A DNA stretch of 64,000 bases, from positions 186,001-250,000 of the forward strand of contig NZ_JPOS01000012.1 of the NCBI RefSeq assembly GCF_000759025.1, given 5' to 3'. Made by a program: the position numbers and the translations under genes. This document shows, piece after piece, positions 1 to 8,263 of the stretch (position 1 is the stretch's first letter; each line of letters starts with the position of its first letter). The notes under the pieces are model-generated. The model saw only the letters and a list, made by a program, of their open reading frames with translations, was not told where the DNA came from and searched no databases. Source of the stretch: Phaeodactylibacter xiamenensis. Lineage in GTDB: Bacteria > Bacteroidota > Bacteroidia > Chitinophagales > Saprospiraceae.

Positions 1-1279
1 GATAGAATCCGCTTTGCTCTCTGGGCAGGTCGATCCCGAGTGGTTTGCCCAGGCCAAACTTATCCAGGTAGCTGTTGAAAAGATCAAGCCCTTTCTCCGG
101 GTTACGGAAGCCCCCCGGTCCGTCAACGATTTCGCGGAAAGCAGTAACAAAGTAGGCGTTGCAGGAATGCTGAATTCCCATTTCTACATTGAGGCAGGTG
201 GGGTGGCCATGACAGCCGGTGAGCCGCATTCCGTTGAAGTAGTAGGCGCCAGAGCAGGGAATGGTACGGTTGGGGTCCAGATAGCCCTCCTGCATGCCGA
301 CCAAAGCTACGATGGTCTTAAACAGCGACCCAGGCGGATACTGCCCCATAATACTGCGGTCAAACAGGGGCTGCGTTTTATCTACTGAAAGCCGGCCGTA
401 GGGATTGCCTTTGCCGTGCCCGATGGCAAGAAGATTTGGATTGTAATTTGGCGAACTGATCATGGCCAACACCTCTCCGGTGGTAGGCTCCAAAGCGACT
501 ACCGCACCTATTTTATTCTCCATCAACAACTCACCGTAGGCTTGCAAATCGAGGTCAATAGTCGTAATCAGGTCCTTCCCAAAAACGGCATCCACATCAA
601 GTTCACCATCTTTATAGGGCCCTACTTCACGGCCCAGGTTGTCTTTTAGTATCAGAGACATGCCTTTCTCACCGCGCAGGGTATCTTCGTAGGAAAGCTC
701 CAGCCCACTTTTGCCCAAGTAGTCCCGGGGCTCGTATTTGCCATCAGAGAGTTTAATGTCGTTTTGATCCGCTTCCCGAATATAGCCAAGAACGTGACAG
801 GCGTTGTCATGAGGATAGCCACGGGCATGGCGCAGGCGAGGGGAAAAGCCCGGGAACTGGTAGAGGCGCTCCTCCAATGCTGCAAACTGTTTTGCGGACA
901 ATTGAGTCAGAAAAGGGAAGGGAACTGATTTGGAATACCTTGGGTCACGCCAGTTTTTGTCGAGGGTCTGCTCAAAATAACTGCGCTCTATACCCAGCAG
1001 TTCGCAAAAAGCAGCCGTATCCATGTCCTCATTCAGCTGATTGTAAGTAACCATAAGGTCATACATGGGTACGTTGTAGACCAGTATTTCACCATCGCGG
1101 TCGTAGATGGTGCCCCGTGCCGGATAGACAACCTGCTCATCAATTGCTGTGGCGTCGGGATTTTCCTTGTAGGTGGAGTCCAGTACCTGTAGCTGGAAGG
1201 CACGATAAATCAGCCCGAATGCCGCCAACACAAAGAGGCTCCGTATGATGTATTGCCGTCTGCTAAATGTATCTGCCAC
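1..1279 (-). CDS. mrdA: Penicillin-binding protein 2 (peptidoglycan transpeptidase), 3' part outside the window
   Basis: Transpeptidase that crosslinks peptidoglycan during cell elongation, anchored in the inner membrane. The reading frame is open from a GTG at 1279 to the left edge, with an in-frame TGA a few codons upstream of that GTG, so GTG is the probable start. The N-terminus has a short basic segment and one membrane helix, followed by a PBP dimerisation domain. The active-site SxxK reads PGSLFK near base 320, in the place of the common PGSTFK. It is the fourth gene of the mreB-mreC-mreD-PBP2 order, and rodA would be expected next, beyond the edge. The C-terminal part of the transpeptidase domain is not visible. 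Confidence 0.93.
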   Translation of the reverse strand, partial: MADTFSRRQYIIRSLFVLAAFGLIYRAFQLQVLDSTYKENPDATAIDEQVVYPARGTIYDRDGEILVYNVPMYDLMVTYNQLNEDMDTAAFCELLGIERSYFEQTLDKNWRDPRYSKSVPFPFLTQLSAKQFAALEERLYQFPGFSPRLRHARGYPHDNACHVLGYIREADQNDIKLSDGKYEPRDYLGKSGLELSYEDTLRGEKGMSLILKDNLGREVGPYKDGELDVDAVFGKDLITTIDLDLQAYGELLMENKIGAVVALEPTTGEVLAMISSPNYNPNLLAIGHGKGNPYGRLSVDKTQPLFDRSIMGQYPPGSLFKTIVALVGMQEGYLDPNRTIPCSGAYYFNGMRLTGCHGHPTCLNVEMGIQHSCNAYFVTAFREIVDGPGGFRNPEKGLDLFNSYLDKFGLGKPLGIDLPREQSGFY

Positions 1280-1321
1280 TTCAAAATAATTTCAGTGAAC
1301 AATTAACGCTTAAACCCTGGG

Positions 1322-1846
1322 TCAGCGTTTAGGCATGAAGATAAAAACAAAGATCAAGACCGCCGCCATTGAGGAGACAAAGGTGAAAAAGGTACGTAAA
1401 AGTATGCCCAAAATATAAATGGGCGAAAAGGCATCAACGCTAAAGTAAACCAGCAGGTGCAACACCATCAGGGACGCTGAATACTTCATAAACCAGTTCA
1501 TACCAAGACCGGCAGGTGTAGGTTTATCATTTAGCTTGTACCCTTCACGGGGCTCATACAGGCTTAAAAAGAGGGCCCTGGCATACCCCATAGCTGTTAA
1601 AGCGGCAGCATGAACACCCGGAGAGTCATAGAACAGGTCTACACCGATCCCCATCAAAAAGGACAGCAGCAAAACACCAGTACGGGGCGTCTGCAACGGC
1701 AGCAGCAAAATAAACAACGGATAGAGAAAGACATTGATGTACAGGCTGCCAGTCACCCAACCATCAGAGATGCGCTTTAAGAAGAGCCCCTGCAGCGCCA
1801 GCAGGACAAAAAACCGTATGATATTCCAAATGACCGTATTATTCAT
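1322..1846 (-). CDS. mreD: Rod shape-determining protein MreD
   Basis: Small integral membrane protein (174 aa) of the elongasome. The protein has about five hydrophobic segments, beginning directly after a short N-terminus (MNNTVIWNIIRFFVL), and the length is usual for MreD. Sequence conservation in this family is low, so the call leans on membrane topology and on position: it follows mreC with an 8-bp overlap (suggesting translational coupling) and precedes PBP2 by about 40 bp. A role in connecting MreC/MreB with the cell-wall synthases is taken from the family. Confidence 0.88.
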   Translation of the reverse strand: MNNTVIWNIIRFFVLLALQGLFLKRISDGWVTGSLYINVFLYPLFILLLPLQTPRTGVLLLSFLMGIGVDLFYDSPGVHAAALTAMGYARALFLSLYEPREGYKLNDKPTPAGLGMNWFMKYSASLMVLHLLVYFSVDAFSPIYILGILLRTFFTFVSSMAAVLIFVFIFMPKR

Positions 1847-2666
1847 TGACCGCTTCGTCTAATTCCTTATGCTCTTTCCACATCTCATTTTCAATGACGT
1901 AGACATAACGCAACTTATTAAGGTCATTGCGCAGCATGACCTGTATGTTATAAAAATTCCCACCTCCCGAAAAATCAAAAGACTTTACAGTCCCGACAGG
2001 TAGTCCGTACGGGAACAATTGGGAATATCCGCTGGTGACCACGGTATCACCTTCCGCTACCACCGCGTGCTTGGGGATCGCTTCCAGTTGCATCAGCCGG
2101 GCGTTTTTGCCGTTCCAGGTGAGTGTCCCGAAATAACCGGAGTTGGACAGAGCTGCTTTGATGCGGGTTTCCCGGTGCAGCAGCGACATCACCTGGCTGT
2201 AATGGGGTGTCACGGCTCTGACCACCCCCACGATACCATCCGAAGAAACAACGCCCATATTGGGCCGGACCCCATGATTTGAGCCTTTATCGAGGCGCAG
2301 GTAATTAGCTGTGCCTATGGTGGAGTTGCTGATTACGTTGGCAGGGATATACGAAAAGAGCTGCTCAGTGGAATCTTTCAGAAAGGTATCCTGCCGCACC
2401 GCATTGGAGTACCTTGCGTTGTCAAGCTGCTCCATGAGGCGTATGTTTTCGCCCTGCAGTTTAATCAGCTCATCGCGCAGGGCCCATTGTTCTCCCAGCC
2501 AGTCTGCGGACTGATCCAACGCGGCAGTAGCCATTCCCCAGGAATTATCCCAGATCGCACCCTGACGCTGATTGAAACTGACCACCAGAATAAGGGCGAG
2601 CAGCTCCAGGAAACCAAAAAGCAGGAAGTTCCCATAAGCTGCAAAAAGCTGCAATAGGCCTCTCAT
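1839..2666 (-). CDS. mreC: Rod shape-determining protein MreC
   Basis: Periplasmic scaffold (275 aa) of the elongasome. One N-terminal membrane helix (about residues 8-32) is followed by a coiled-coil stretch (about 60-95) and the beta-domain of MreC, recognised by the NYLRLDKGSNHGVRPNMGV region and the later VVTSGYSQLFPYGLPVG region, which matches the family's 'TSG...FP.GlpvG' signature. It sits between mreB (41 bp upstream) and mreD (8-bp overlap), so the three are probably one transcript. Length is slightly short of the usual 280-330 aa but nothing appears to be missing. Confidence 0.93.
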   Translation of the reverse strand: MRGLLQLFAAYGNFLLFGFLELLALILVVSFNQRQGAIWDNSWGMATAALDQSADWLGEQWALRDELIKLQGENIRLMEQLDNARYSNAVRQDTFLKDSTEQLFSYIPANVISNSTIGTANYLRLDKGSNHGVRPNMGVVSSDGIVGVVRAVTPHYSQVMSLLHRETRIKAALSNSGYFGTLTWNGKNARLMQLEAIPKHAVVAEGDTVVTSGYSQLFPYGLPVGTVKSFDFSGGGNFYNIQVMLRNDLNKLRYVYVIENEMWKEHKELDEAVNE

Positions 2667-2707
2667 GGCTGGCGGTTGTTTTTTAAAAGTTCAGTGATTT
2701 GGCTTTC

Positions 2708-3739
2708 CTACACGCTCTTCCGGTCAATCAGGAAAGAAAAACGGTCGGTATTCTTAAGCGCTATGCCGGTACCCAATACTACTGCACGGAGCGGATCCTC
2801 AGCAACGTGCACCTTAAGCTTCGTTTTCTGAGCAATACGTTTGTCCAGCCCGCGAATGAGCGCACCACCACCAGTCAGGTAAATCCCTGTACGGTAAATA
2901 TCGGATGCAAGTTCAGGTGGCGTAGTTTCCAGTGCCTTCAAAATGGCATCCTCAATTTTTGAGATAGACTTATCGAGGGAGTGAGCGATCTCGCTGTAAG
3001 AAATCATGATCTGCTTGGGAATACCCGTCATCAGGTCCCGCCCGTTGACCGCAAAATCTTCAGGTGGGTTCTCCAGTTCGTGCAGTGCAGAGCCAACGTT
3101 GATTTTGATCTGCTCTGCTGTACGCTCCCCGATGAGAATATTATGCTGCCGCTTCATGTAGCTCATAATGTCGCTGGTAAATTCATCTCCAGCGATGCGG
3201 ATAGACTGGTCACAAACGATACCTGAAAGCGCGATCACCGCAATTTCAGTAGTGCCCCCGCCTATATCAATAATCATATTGCCAACAGGCTCCTCCACAT
3301 CCAGGCCAATACCCAGCGCAGCCGCCATAGGCTCATGGATCAGGTAAGTTTCTTTGGAGTCTACGTGGTCTGCTGAATCAAATACGGCACGCTTTTCCAC
3401 TTCTGTGATACCCGAAGGAATACAAATTACCATCTTCATGTGGGTGAAGAAGCGGCGGCGGCGGCCGATCATATTAATCATGCCTTCGATCATATCCTCC
3501 GCAGCCTGAAAGTCAGCAATAACACCATCTTTAAGCGGGCGGATCGTTTTTATATCTTCGTGTGTTTTTTCGTGCATCTGCATGGCCTTGTTGCCAACGG
3601 CAATAGGCTCACCGGTACGGCGGTTTTTTGCAACAATAGAGGGCTCATCCACGACGATTTTACCGTCCTGAATGATAAGTGTATTGGCAGTACCAAGGTC
3701 AATAGCAAGTTCTTGGGTAAAAAAGCTGAAGAGTTTCAT
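2708..3739 (-). CDS. mreB: Rod shape-determining protein MreB (bacterial actin)
   Basis: Actin-like ATPase that forms membrane-bound filaments guiding side-wall synthesis. The 343-residue product starts MKLFSFFTQELAIDLGTANT; the frame is open further upstream, but those 23 codons have no MreB character and the ATG at 3739 gives the family-typical amphipathic membrane-binding N-terminus. Phosphate 1 (IDLGTANTL), phosphate 2 (IIDIGGGTTEIAVI) and adenosine (LTGGGALIRGLD) motifs of the actin fold are all present. First gene of the mreBCD-PBP2 operon. The 297 bases upstream hold no gene, and I could not identify a convincing promoter there. Confidence 0.96.
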   Translation of the reverse strand: MKLFSFFTQELAIDLGTANTLIIQDGKIVVDEPSIVAKNRRTGEPIAVGNKAMQMHEKTHEDIKTIRPLKDGVIADFQAAEDMIEGMINMIGRRRRFFTHMKMVICIPSGITEVEKRAVFDSADHVDSKETYLIHEPMAAALGIGLDVEEPVGNMIIDIGGGTTEIAVIALSGIVCDQSIRIAGDEFTSDIMSYMKRQHNILIGERTAEQIKINVGSALHELENPPEDFAVNGRDLMTGIPKQIMISYSEIAHSLDKSISKIEDAILKALETTPPELASDIYRTGIYLTGGGALIRGLDKRIAQKTKLKVHVAEDPLRAVVLGTGIALKNTDRFSFLIDRKSV

Positions 3740-4036
3740 TAAAACCTTTGTCCTGGTTAATAGTATCGTGTTTCGAACATGGTGTCGGCGCACCCGATAC
3801 AGGAGCACAGATCTCTCCGGCTACTGTCGAGGCTCTACAACGATGGAAATTAGCAATTTTTCCTATATCAGGGGTATGGTTTTCTAAAAATAAATTGCCT
3901 GCCGGGCTTTCTTTTTATCAAAAAAGGGCTGTTTGCAGCCTGCCAGGCCGGATTCCTGCTGCTGTAAAAGTTACCGACTCGCAAAGCAACGCATTTTTTT
4001 GGTCAATAAGAAGAATTTAAGGGCAAATTAAATGAG

Positions 4037-5338
4037 CTAAGGGCCAACGATGACCTGCCACAGGTCTGCTTTGTTGAGGTACTTTTGAGCCAGGCCCTGC
4101 AGGGCTGCAGCGTCAATGTTTTGTACCGTTGACACCAATTCGTCAAAGGTGCTCAAAGGGAGATCGTCGAGTACTAAAGTCCGGATGACTTCCGAAACGT
4201 TGAACGGACCATCCAGCATGGTCAAAAAGTTGCCCAGCAAAAAATTCCGGACCATCTTCAGCTCCTCTTCATCAACCAATGTCTCCTGCAGTATTTTCAT
4301 TTCCCGTTCAATTTCCCGAAGAGTAGGCTCTACATACTCCGGGCTGACCTCCGTGCCGATGAGCAGGGAACCGTCATACCGCATGGTTTCCAACATGCTG
4401 TAAATGTTGTAGGTATAGCCTTTTTCCTCCCGTATGTTGGTCATCAGACGAGAGCCGAAGTAGCCGCCAAGTAGCGTATTAAGCACATACAGCCCATAGA
4501 AATCCCCGTGGTGGCGGTTGAGCCCTCTCCTTCCTAAACGAACAGCAGACTGCAGGGTATCAGGGCGCCGCTCAAAAGTAGACTGTGGCTGGCCATCCGG
4601 AACAGGAACACGAGGCGCTGGCTTTTCTCCGGGGCTCAGGGCATCGCGTAGAGCTTTGTTCAGTAGCTGCTTCACCTCATCCGTTACCCGCCCACTGATA
4701 AATAACAAACAATTGGAAGCATTGTAAAGCCTTTGATGATGCTTCTTCAGGTCAGCCGGCGACAGAGCCAGATAAGCCTCACTGGTACTGTTATAACCAT
4801 ACGGATGAGAACTGCCAAAAATCTGCTCCGTGATGAGGCGATAAGCCAGGGTGTCATTCTTAGCCAAATCAACGGCCAGCCGGCGCTGATTGCGCCTGAT
4901 GTAAGCCTCCAGGTCTTCTGCGGCAAACAAAGGCTCTCTTAGCATATCCTGCAAAATGGGCAGGGTGTCTGCAAAGTGCTTGTTCAGGCTGTACAGCACT
5001 ATGCTCGACGTATCAAGGTTGAAGGGCAGGCTCAGCGTTGCGCCATAGAAGTCCGTAGCTTCCGCAATTTGGGCAGCAGTGTAGTGCCGCGTCCCCTCGC
5101 GTAGTAAGCTTGACGTGGCACGGGCTACCAGTTGTTTGTCTTCGTAGGTGCGCCCTGCAAAAAAAACCAGCTCCATTCGAATGACATCCTGTGTGCCCAT
5201 ATTGGTAACGTAAACAGGTATGCCGTTGTCTAAATGGAAAATTTCCGGTTTCGGCAAGTGCAGAGTTTGGATATCTTTGATAACAGGCGGCTGCGATCGG
5301 TCAGGCATAAATTTTTTATTCAAAGAGTCAAAAAGCAA
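4037..5338 (-). CDS. M16 family peptidase homologue lacking the zinc-binding HxxEH motif
   Basis: Pitrilysin/insulinase-fold protein of 433 aa, the size of one M16B subunit. The C-terminal half carries the R/Y pair typical of M16 proteins (NIREEKGYTYNIYSML, about residue 300). In the N-terminal half, where active members have HxxEH, the sequence reads ATSSLLREGTRHYTAAQIAEA, so the zinc ligands are missing. In Bacteroidota such proteins usually pair with an adjacent active M16 subunit, but no active partner is visible here; the neighbours are mreB and dnaN. There is no clear signal peptide. Probably a non-catalytic partner subunit. The first methionine was used; Met11 is also possible. Confidence 0.85.
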   Translation of the reverse strand: MLFDSLNKKFMPDRSQPPVIKDIQTLHLPKPEIFHLDNGIPVYVTNMGTQDVIRMELVFFAGRTYEDKQLVARATSSLLREGTRHYTAAQIAEATDFYGATLSLPFNLDTSSIVLYSLNKHFADTLPILQDMLREPLFAAEDLEAYIRRNQRRLAVDLAKNDTLAYRLITEQIFGSSHPYGYNSTSEAYLALSPADLKKHHQRLYNASNCLLFISGRVTDEVKQLLNKALRDALSPGEKPAPRVPVPDGQPQSTFERRPDTLQSAVRLGRRGLNRHHGDFYGLYVLNTLLGGYFGSRLMTNIREEKGYTYNIYSMLETMRYDGSLLIGTEVSPEYVEPTLREIEREMKILQETLVDEEELKMVRNFLLGNFLTMLDGPFNVSEVIRTLVLDDLPLSTFDELVSTVQNIDAAALQGLAQKYLNKADLWQVIVGP

Positions 5339-5398
5339 TAATTCAACTTATTAACAGTCTGTTGGTTATTCGATAGTACGAAAATGAGCAAAAAAATT

Positions 5399-5406
5399 TA
5401 CTTTTG
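5399..5406 (+). promoter_or_regulatory. Probable -7 element (TACTTTTG) of the dnaN promoter
   Basis: Matches the Bacteroidota sigma-A -7 consensus TAnnTTTG, about 107 bases before the dnaN start. No good -33 TTTG is seen at the right distance, so this is only moderately supported. Confidence 0.4.
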
Positions 5407-5512
5407 TTTGCTATAATGCTTGCAAGCCGGCCGCCAACAAAGCAAGCCGGCATAACCATGAGAAGGCAAGCCTCCAAATTCAACAAATTCTCAAACCCTA
5501 GCGGATATACCT

Positions 5513-6628
5513 ATGAAGTTCAGCGTTTCCTCATCAGAATTGCTTAAGCGCCTGCAAATCGCAGGTGGCGCCATTGGCTCTAACCCGGTATTGCCTATTC
5601 TGGAAGACTTCCTCTTTACCATTGACAACAACAAGCTGCAAATTGCGGCAACCGACCTGGAAACTTCCATCACCACTGAAATCGAAGTGATGGCTGATGC
5701 AGATGGCAAAGTGGCCGTACCTGCTAAAATCCTGCTGGAAACCCTCAAGGCGCTTCCGCAACAGCCTATCACCTTCACAGTAAATGACGAAAATTTCGGC
5801 ATTGAAATCACCTCTGCCTATGGTAAATACAAACTTGCCGGCGAAGATGGGCAGGACTTCCCGAGTATCCCGCAGCCGGATTCCGTTGATAAGATTTCCA
5901 TGCCGGGCGGTTCTCTGACGCACGGTATTACCAAGACCATCTTCGCAGCGAGCAACGATGAGCTGCGCCCGGCAATGACGGGTGTATACTTTCAGGTCGA
6001 CTTCAATAAGCTGATCCTGGTCGCTACGGATGCCCATAAACTGGTGAAGTATACTTTCAATGAAATCGGTGGCGAGGTTTCCACGTCTTTCATCGTTCCA
6101 AAGAAAGCCCTGAACCTGCTCAAAGGCAGCCTTCCGGAAAATGAAGACATTGACATTGCCTTCAATAGTGCCAACGCCTTTTTCTCTTTTGGAGATACTC
6201 AACTGGTCTGCCGCCTCATTGATGCACGTTACCCGGACTACAACGCGGTTATCCCCGTAGATAACCCGAATACGCTGAGCCTGTCACGCTCAGACTTCCA
6301 GAACTCCCTCAAACGGATTGCCATCTACGCCAACAAAACCACCAATCAGGTTATCCTGAACATCAATGACGGCAGCCTGACCATCTCTGCCCAAGACCTC
6401 GACTTTTCCAACGAGGCAACCGAGCAACTGGCTTGCACCTACGAAGGGGAGCCACTAACGATTGGTTTCAATGCCAAATTCCTGGTGGAAATGCTGGGCG
6501 TACTGGAAAGTGATGAAGTTAAAATTGAACTCTCCACTTCCACCCGCGCTGGCATTATGGTGCCGGCGGAAGAAACCGAGGGCGAAGAAATTCTGATGCT
6601 GGTCATGCCAGTGATGCTGAGCAACTAA
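5513..6628 (+). CDS. dnaN: DNA polymerase III subunit beta (sliding clamp)
   Basis: Ring-shaped dimeric processivity clamp for the replicative polymerase. The 371-aa product has the usual length, with three successive clamp folds (about 1-120, 130-245, 247-371). Start MKFSVSSSELLKRLQ is typical, and the C-terminus ends VMPVML, the conserved MPMR(L/V)-like tail region. It is monocistronic here: a strong terminator follows directly. dnaA and recF are not adjacent, which is common in Bacteroidota. The reading is secure. Confidence 0.97.
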   Translation: MKFSVSSSELLKRLQIAGGAIGSNPVLPILEDFLFTIDNNKLQIAATDLETSITTEIEVMADADGKVAVPAKILLETLKALPQQPITFTVNDENFGIEITSAYGKYKLAGEDGQDFPSIPQPDSVDKISMPGGSLTHGITKTIFAASNDELRPAMTGVYFQVDFNKLILVATDAHKLVKYTFNEIGGEVSTSFIVPKKALNLLKGSLPENEDIDIAFNSANAFFSFGDTQLVCRLIDARYPDYNAVIPVDNPNTLSLSRSDFQNSLKRIAIYANKTTNQVILNINDGSLTISAQDLDFSNEATEQLACTYEGEPLTIGFNAKFLVEMLGVLESDEVKIELSTSTRAGIMVPAEETEGEEILMLVMPVMLSN

Positions 6629-6644
6629 TTTGCCGATGCTCTGA

Positions 6645-6682
6645 AGGCGAGCCATTGTCGACAATGGCTCGCCTTTGTTTTT
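6645..6682 (+). terminator. Intrinsic terminator of dnaN
   Basis: Perfect 13-bp stem (6645-6657 with 6662-6674), TCGA loop, followed by TTGTTTTT. It lies 17 bases after the dnaN stop codon. Confidence 0.9.
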
Positions 6683-6722
6683 GCCAGGCCTGAAGCGGTC
6701 CTAACCCACAACCAAACGCAAT

Positions 6723-7175
6723 ATGAAATACAACAACCTGTGGCCTGCGGTGATCATGGTGGTGCTCTTTGGAAGCTGTGGTAGTGATGCCCCTCCCCCT
6801 CCCAGTGAACCGGAAGCCGTTTTGAAACAATACCAGCGCTTTGTAGACCAAAATCTGCTTGAAAAAGCAAAAGCCCTGAGCACGCCTGCCGGTAAAGCCT
6901 GGCTGGATGAGCTGAAAGCTATTGTGGAAGAAGAACAACCCGACAGCACCCTTTTTCATACCGAATTCCTTTCTGTCAATTGTGAGGGTAAAAAGGATAC
7001 GCTGCGGTGTCAGTGCGTGCTGGAAGATCAATACGAGCGCTACACTTCCGACTATCACCTGGTAAAACTCAACGGCCAGTGGCTGGTGGATGCACCTCAG
7101 GAAGAGATACAGATCGACAATGACATTCTGGAGCAGCTACCTGACAGCCTGGTCCGTGAAATGATGCAAGAATAA
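6723..7175 (+). CDS. Small lipoprotein, DUF4878-like
   Basis: A 150-aa exported lipoprotein of unknown function. Residues 1-19 form a signal peptide with a lipobox ending FGSC, followed by a proline-rich linker (SDAPPPPSEPE). The remainder resembles the small NTF2-like/DUF4878 lipoproteins: a helix beginning AVLKQYQRFVDQNLLEKAKAL, then strands including YHLVKLNGQWLVDAP. It precedes nadD by 10 bp and the two are probably cotranscribed, but that pairing gives no functional clue. The family assignment is tentative; the lipoprotein call is firm. Confidence 0.8.
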   Translation: MKYNNLWPAVIMVVLFGSCGSDAPPPPSEPEAVLKQYQRFVDQNLLEKAKALSTPAGKAWLDELKAIVEEEQPDSTLFHTEFLSVNCEGKKDTLRCQCVLEDQYERYTSDYHLVKLNGQWLVDAPQEEIQIDNDILEQLPDSLVREMMQE

Positions 7176-7185
7176 ACCTGAAACC

Positions 7186-7767
7186 ATGAGCATGCCGAAA
7201 GTGGGGCTCTTCTTTGGCTCGTTTAATCCCGTTCACGTTGGGCATATGATCATCGCCAATTTTATGGCCACACAAACAGGCCTGGAGGAGGTATGGATGG
7301 TCGTCTCTCCCCACAACCCGCTTAAGCCTAAAAAAACGCTCGCCCGGGACCATGACCGGCTCCACCTCGTTCGACTGGCCATTGGCGATAACCCAAAGTT
7401 AAAAGCTTCAGATGTTGAGTTTGGGCTCCCCCAACCTTCCTACACCGTGGATACCCTCTCCTACCTGAAGGAAAAATACCCCTCCCGGCAGTTCGTCCTT
7501 ATCATGGGCGGAGACAATCTGGCGACTTTGCACAAATGGAAAAACTACGAGCTGCTGCTCCGCGATCATGAAATATTTGTCTACCAGCGCCCCAGCCATG
7601 ATTTGGGTGAACTGCAGCAGCACCCCAGTATTAAAATTGTGGAAGCCCCACTGATGCAGATTTCCGCCAGCTACATCCGCAATTGCCTGAAAGCCGGACA
7701 GTCTGTGCAGTACCTGGTGCCTGATGCTGTTTACCGGTATTTGGAGGAGGTTGCTATTTATCGTTGA
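7186..7767 (+). CDS. nadD: Nicotinate-nucleotide adenylyltransferase
   Basis: Cytosolic enzyme of NAD biosynthesis joining nicotinate mononucleotide and ATP to make deamido-NAD. The 193-aa product has the nucleotidyltransferase motif GSFNPVHVGH at residues 11-20 and the C-terminal ISASYIR motif that corresponds to ISxTxIR. MSMPKVGLFFGSFNP and MPKVG are both possible starts; the first ATG is used. Length is normal. Downstream genes are unrelated to NAD metabolism. Confidence 0.96.
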   Translation: MSMPKVGLFFGSFNPVHVGHMIIANFMATQTGLEEVWMVVSPHNPLKPKKTLARDHDRLHLVRLAIGDNPKLKASDVEFGLPQPSYTVDTLSYLKEKYPSRQFVLIMGGDNLATLHKWKNYELLLRDHEIFVYQRPSHDLGELQQHPSIKIVEAPLMQISASYIRNCLKAGQSVQYLVPDAVYRYLEEVAIYR

Positions 7768-7840
7768 ATATCCAACAGAAGGGCTTAAGACTATGTTGGG
7801 ATTTCACCCTTTGGGCTGAATTTGCCAACTTGCAGCAGGG

Positions 7841-8263
7841 ATGCTCCTCCTTAAGCGCTCAGAGATGCCTGCCTATTACAGTGAAAACGGACAAGCCCGG
7901 AAGAAAGGATACGGTAAGTCCCGCAGATCAATGCTGCATTTGGAAGAGGGTATGCAATTGCTGCGGGAACACGAAATCTCCGCCACTATTTACGAGCCTG
8001 GCAAGTATTCGCTTGTGGAGCAGATTCATACCTTTTATAACGCAGACGGAGTGATAGCCATCCGGGGCGCAGACCTTGCCAATATGCTTTGGTTAAGGCC
8101 GGGAAGCCTGGTCCTAATGGTCAACCCCATGGGCAAGGGCTCCTTCCATATCTATAACTATTGCTGCATTTTAAAATTATTCCTGGTTGAACGGCTTACA
8201 GAAACAGACTTTCCAAGTTTCCTCGACTTCCAATTCGATAAACTGATTAAGACCTATGCCTAA
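7841..8263 (+). CDS. C-terminal fragment of a GT61-family glycosyltransferase, probably decayed
   Basis: A 140-aa product that matches only the last third of GT61 (DUF563) glycosyltransferases: a YSLVEQIHTFYNADGVIAIRGADLANMLWLRPGS-type block, where the family usually has 'HGAGLTNLLFLPPGS'. Here the catalytic-region His is Arg (IRGADLAN). Full GT61 enzymes are about 350-450 aa, and no N-terminal part is found upstream: a TGA at 7817 closes the frame just before the start. The stop overlaps the next gene's start by 8 bases, so the two look translationally coupled. It may be a gene remnant or part of a cut-down polysaccharide locus. A sugar-transfer activity is not to be expected from this fragment alone. 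Confidence 0.6.
   Translation: MLLLKRSEMPAYYSENGQARKKGYGKSRRSMLHLEEGMQLLREHEISATIYEPGKYSLVEQIHTFYNADGVIAIRGADLANMLWLRPGSLVLMVNPMGKGSFHIYNYCCILKLFLVERLTETDFPSFLDFQFDKLIKTYA

Noticed and set aside
7764-8054. Open frame starting within the last codons of nadD
   Set aside because: It is in a different frame from the GT61-like product and has an unlikely Cys/Ser-rich composition.
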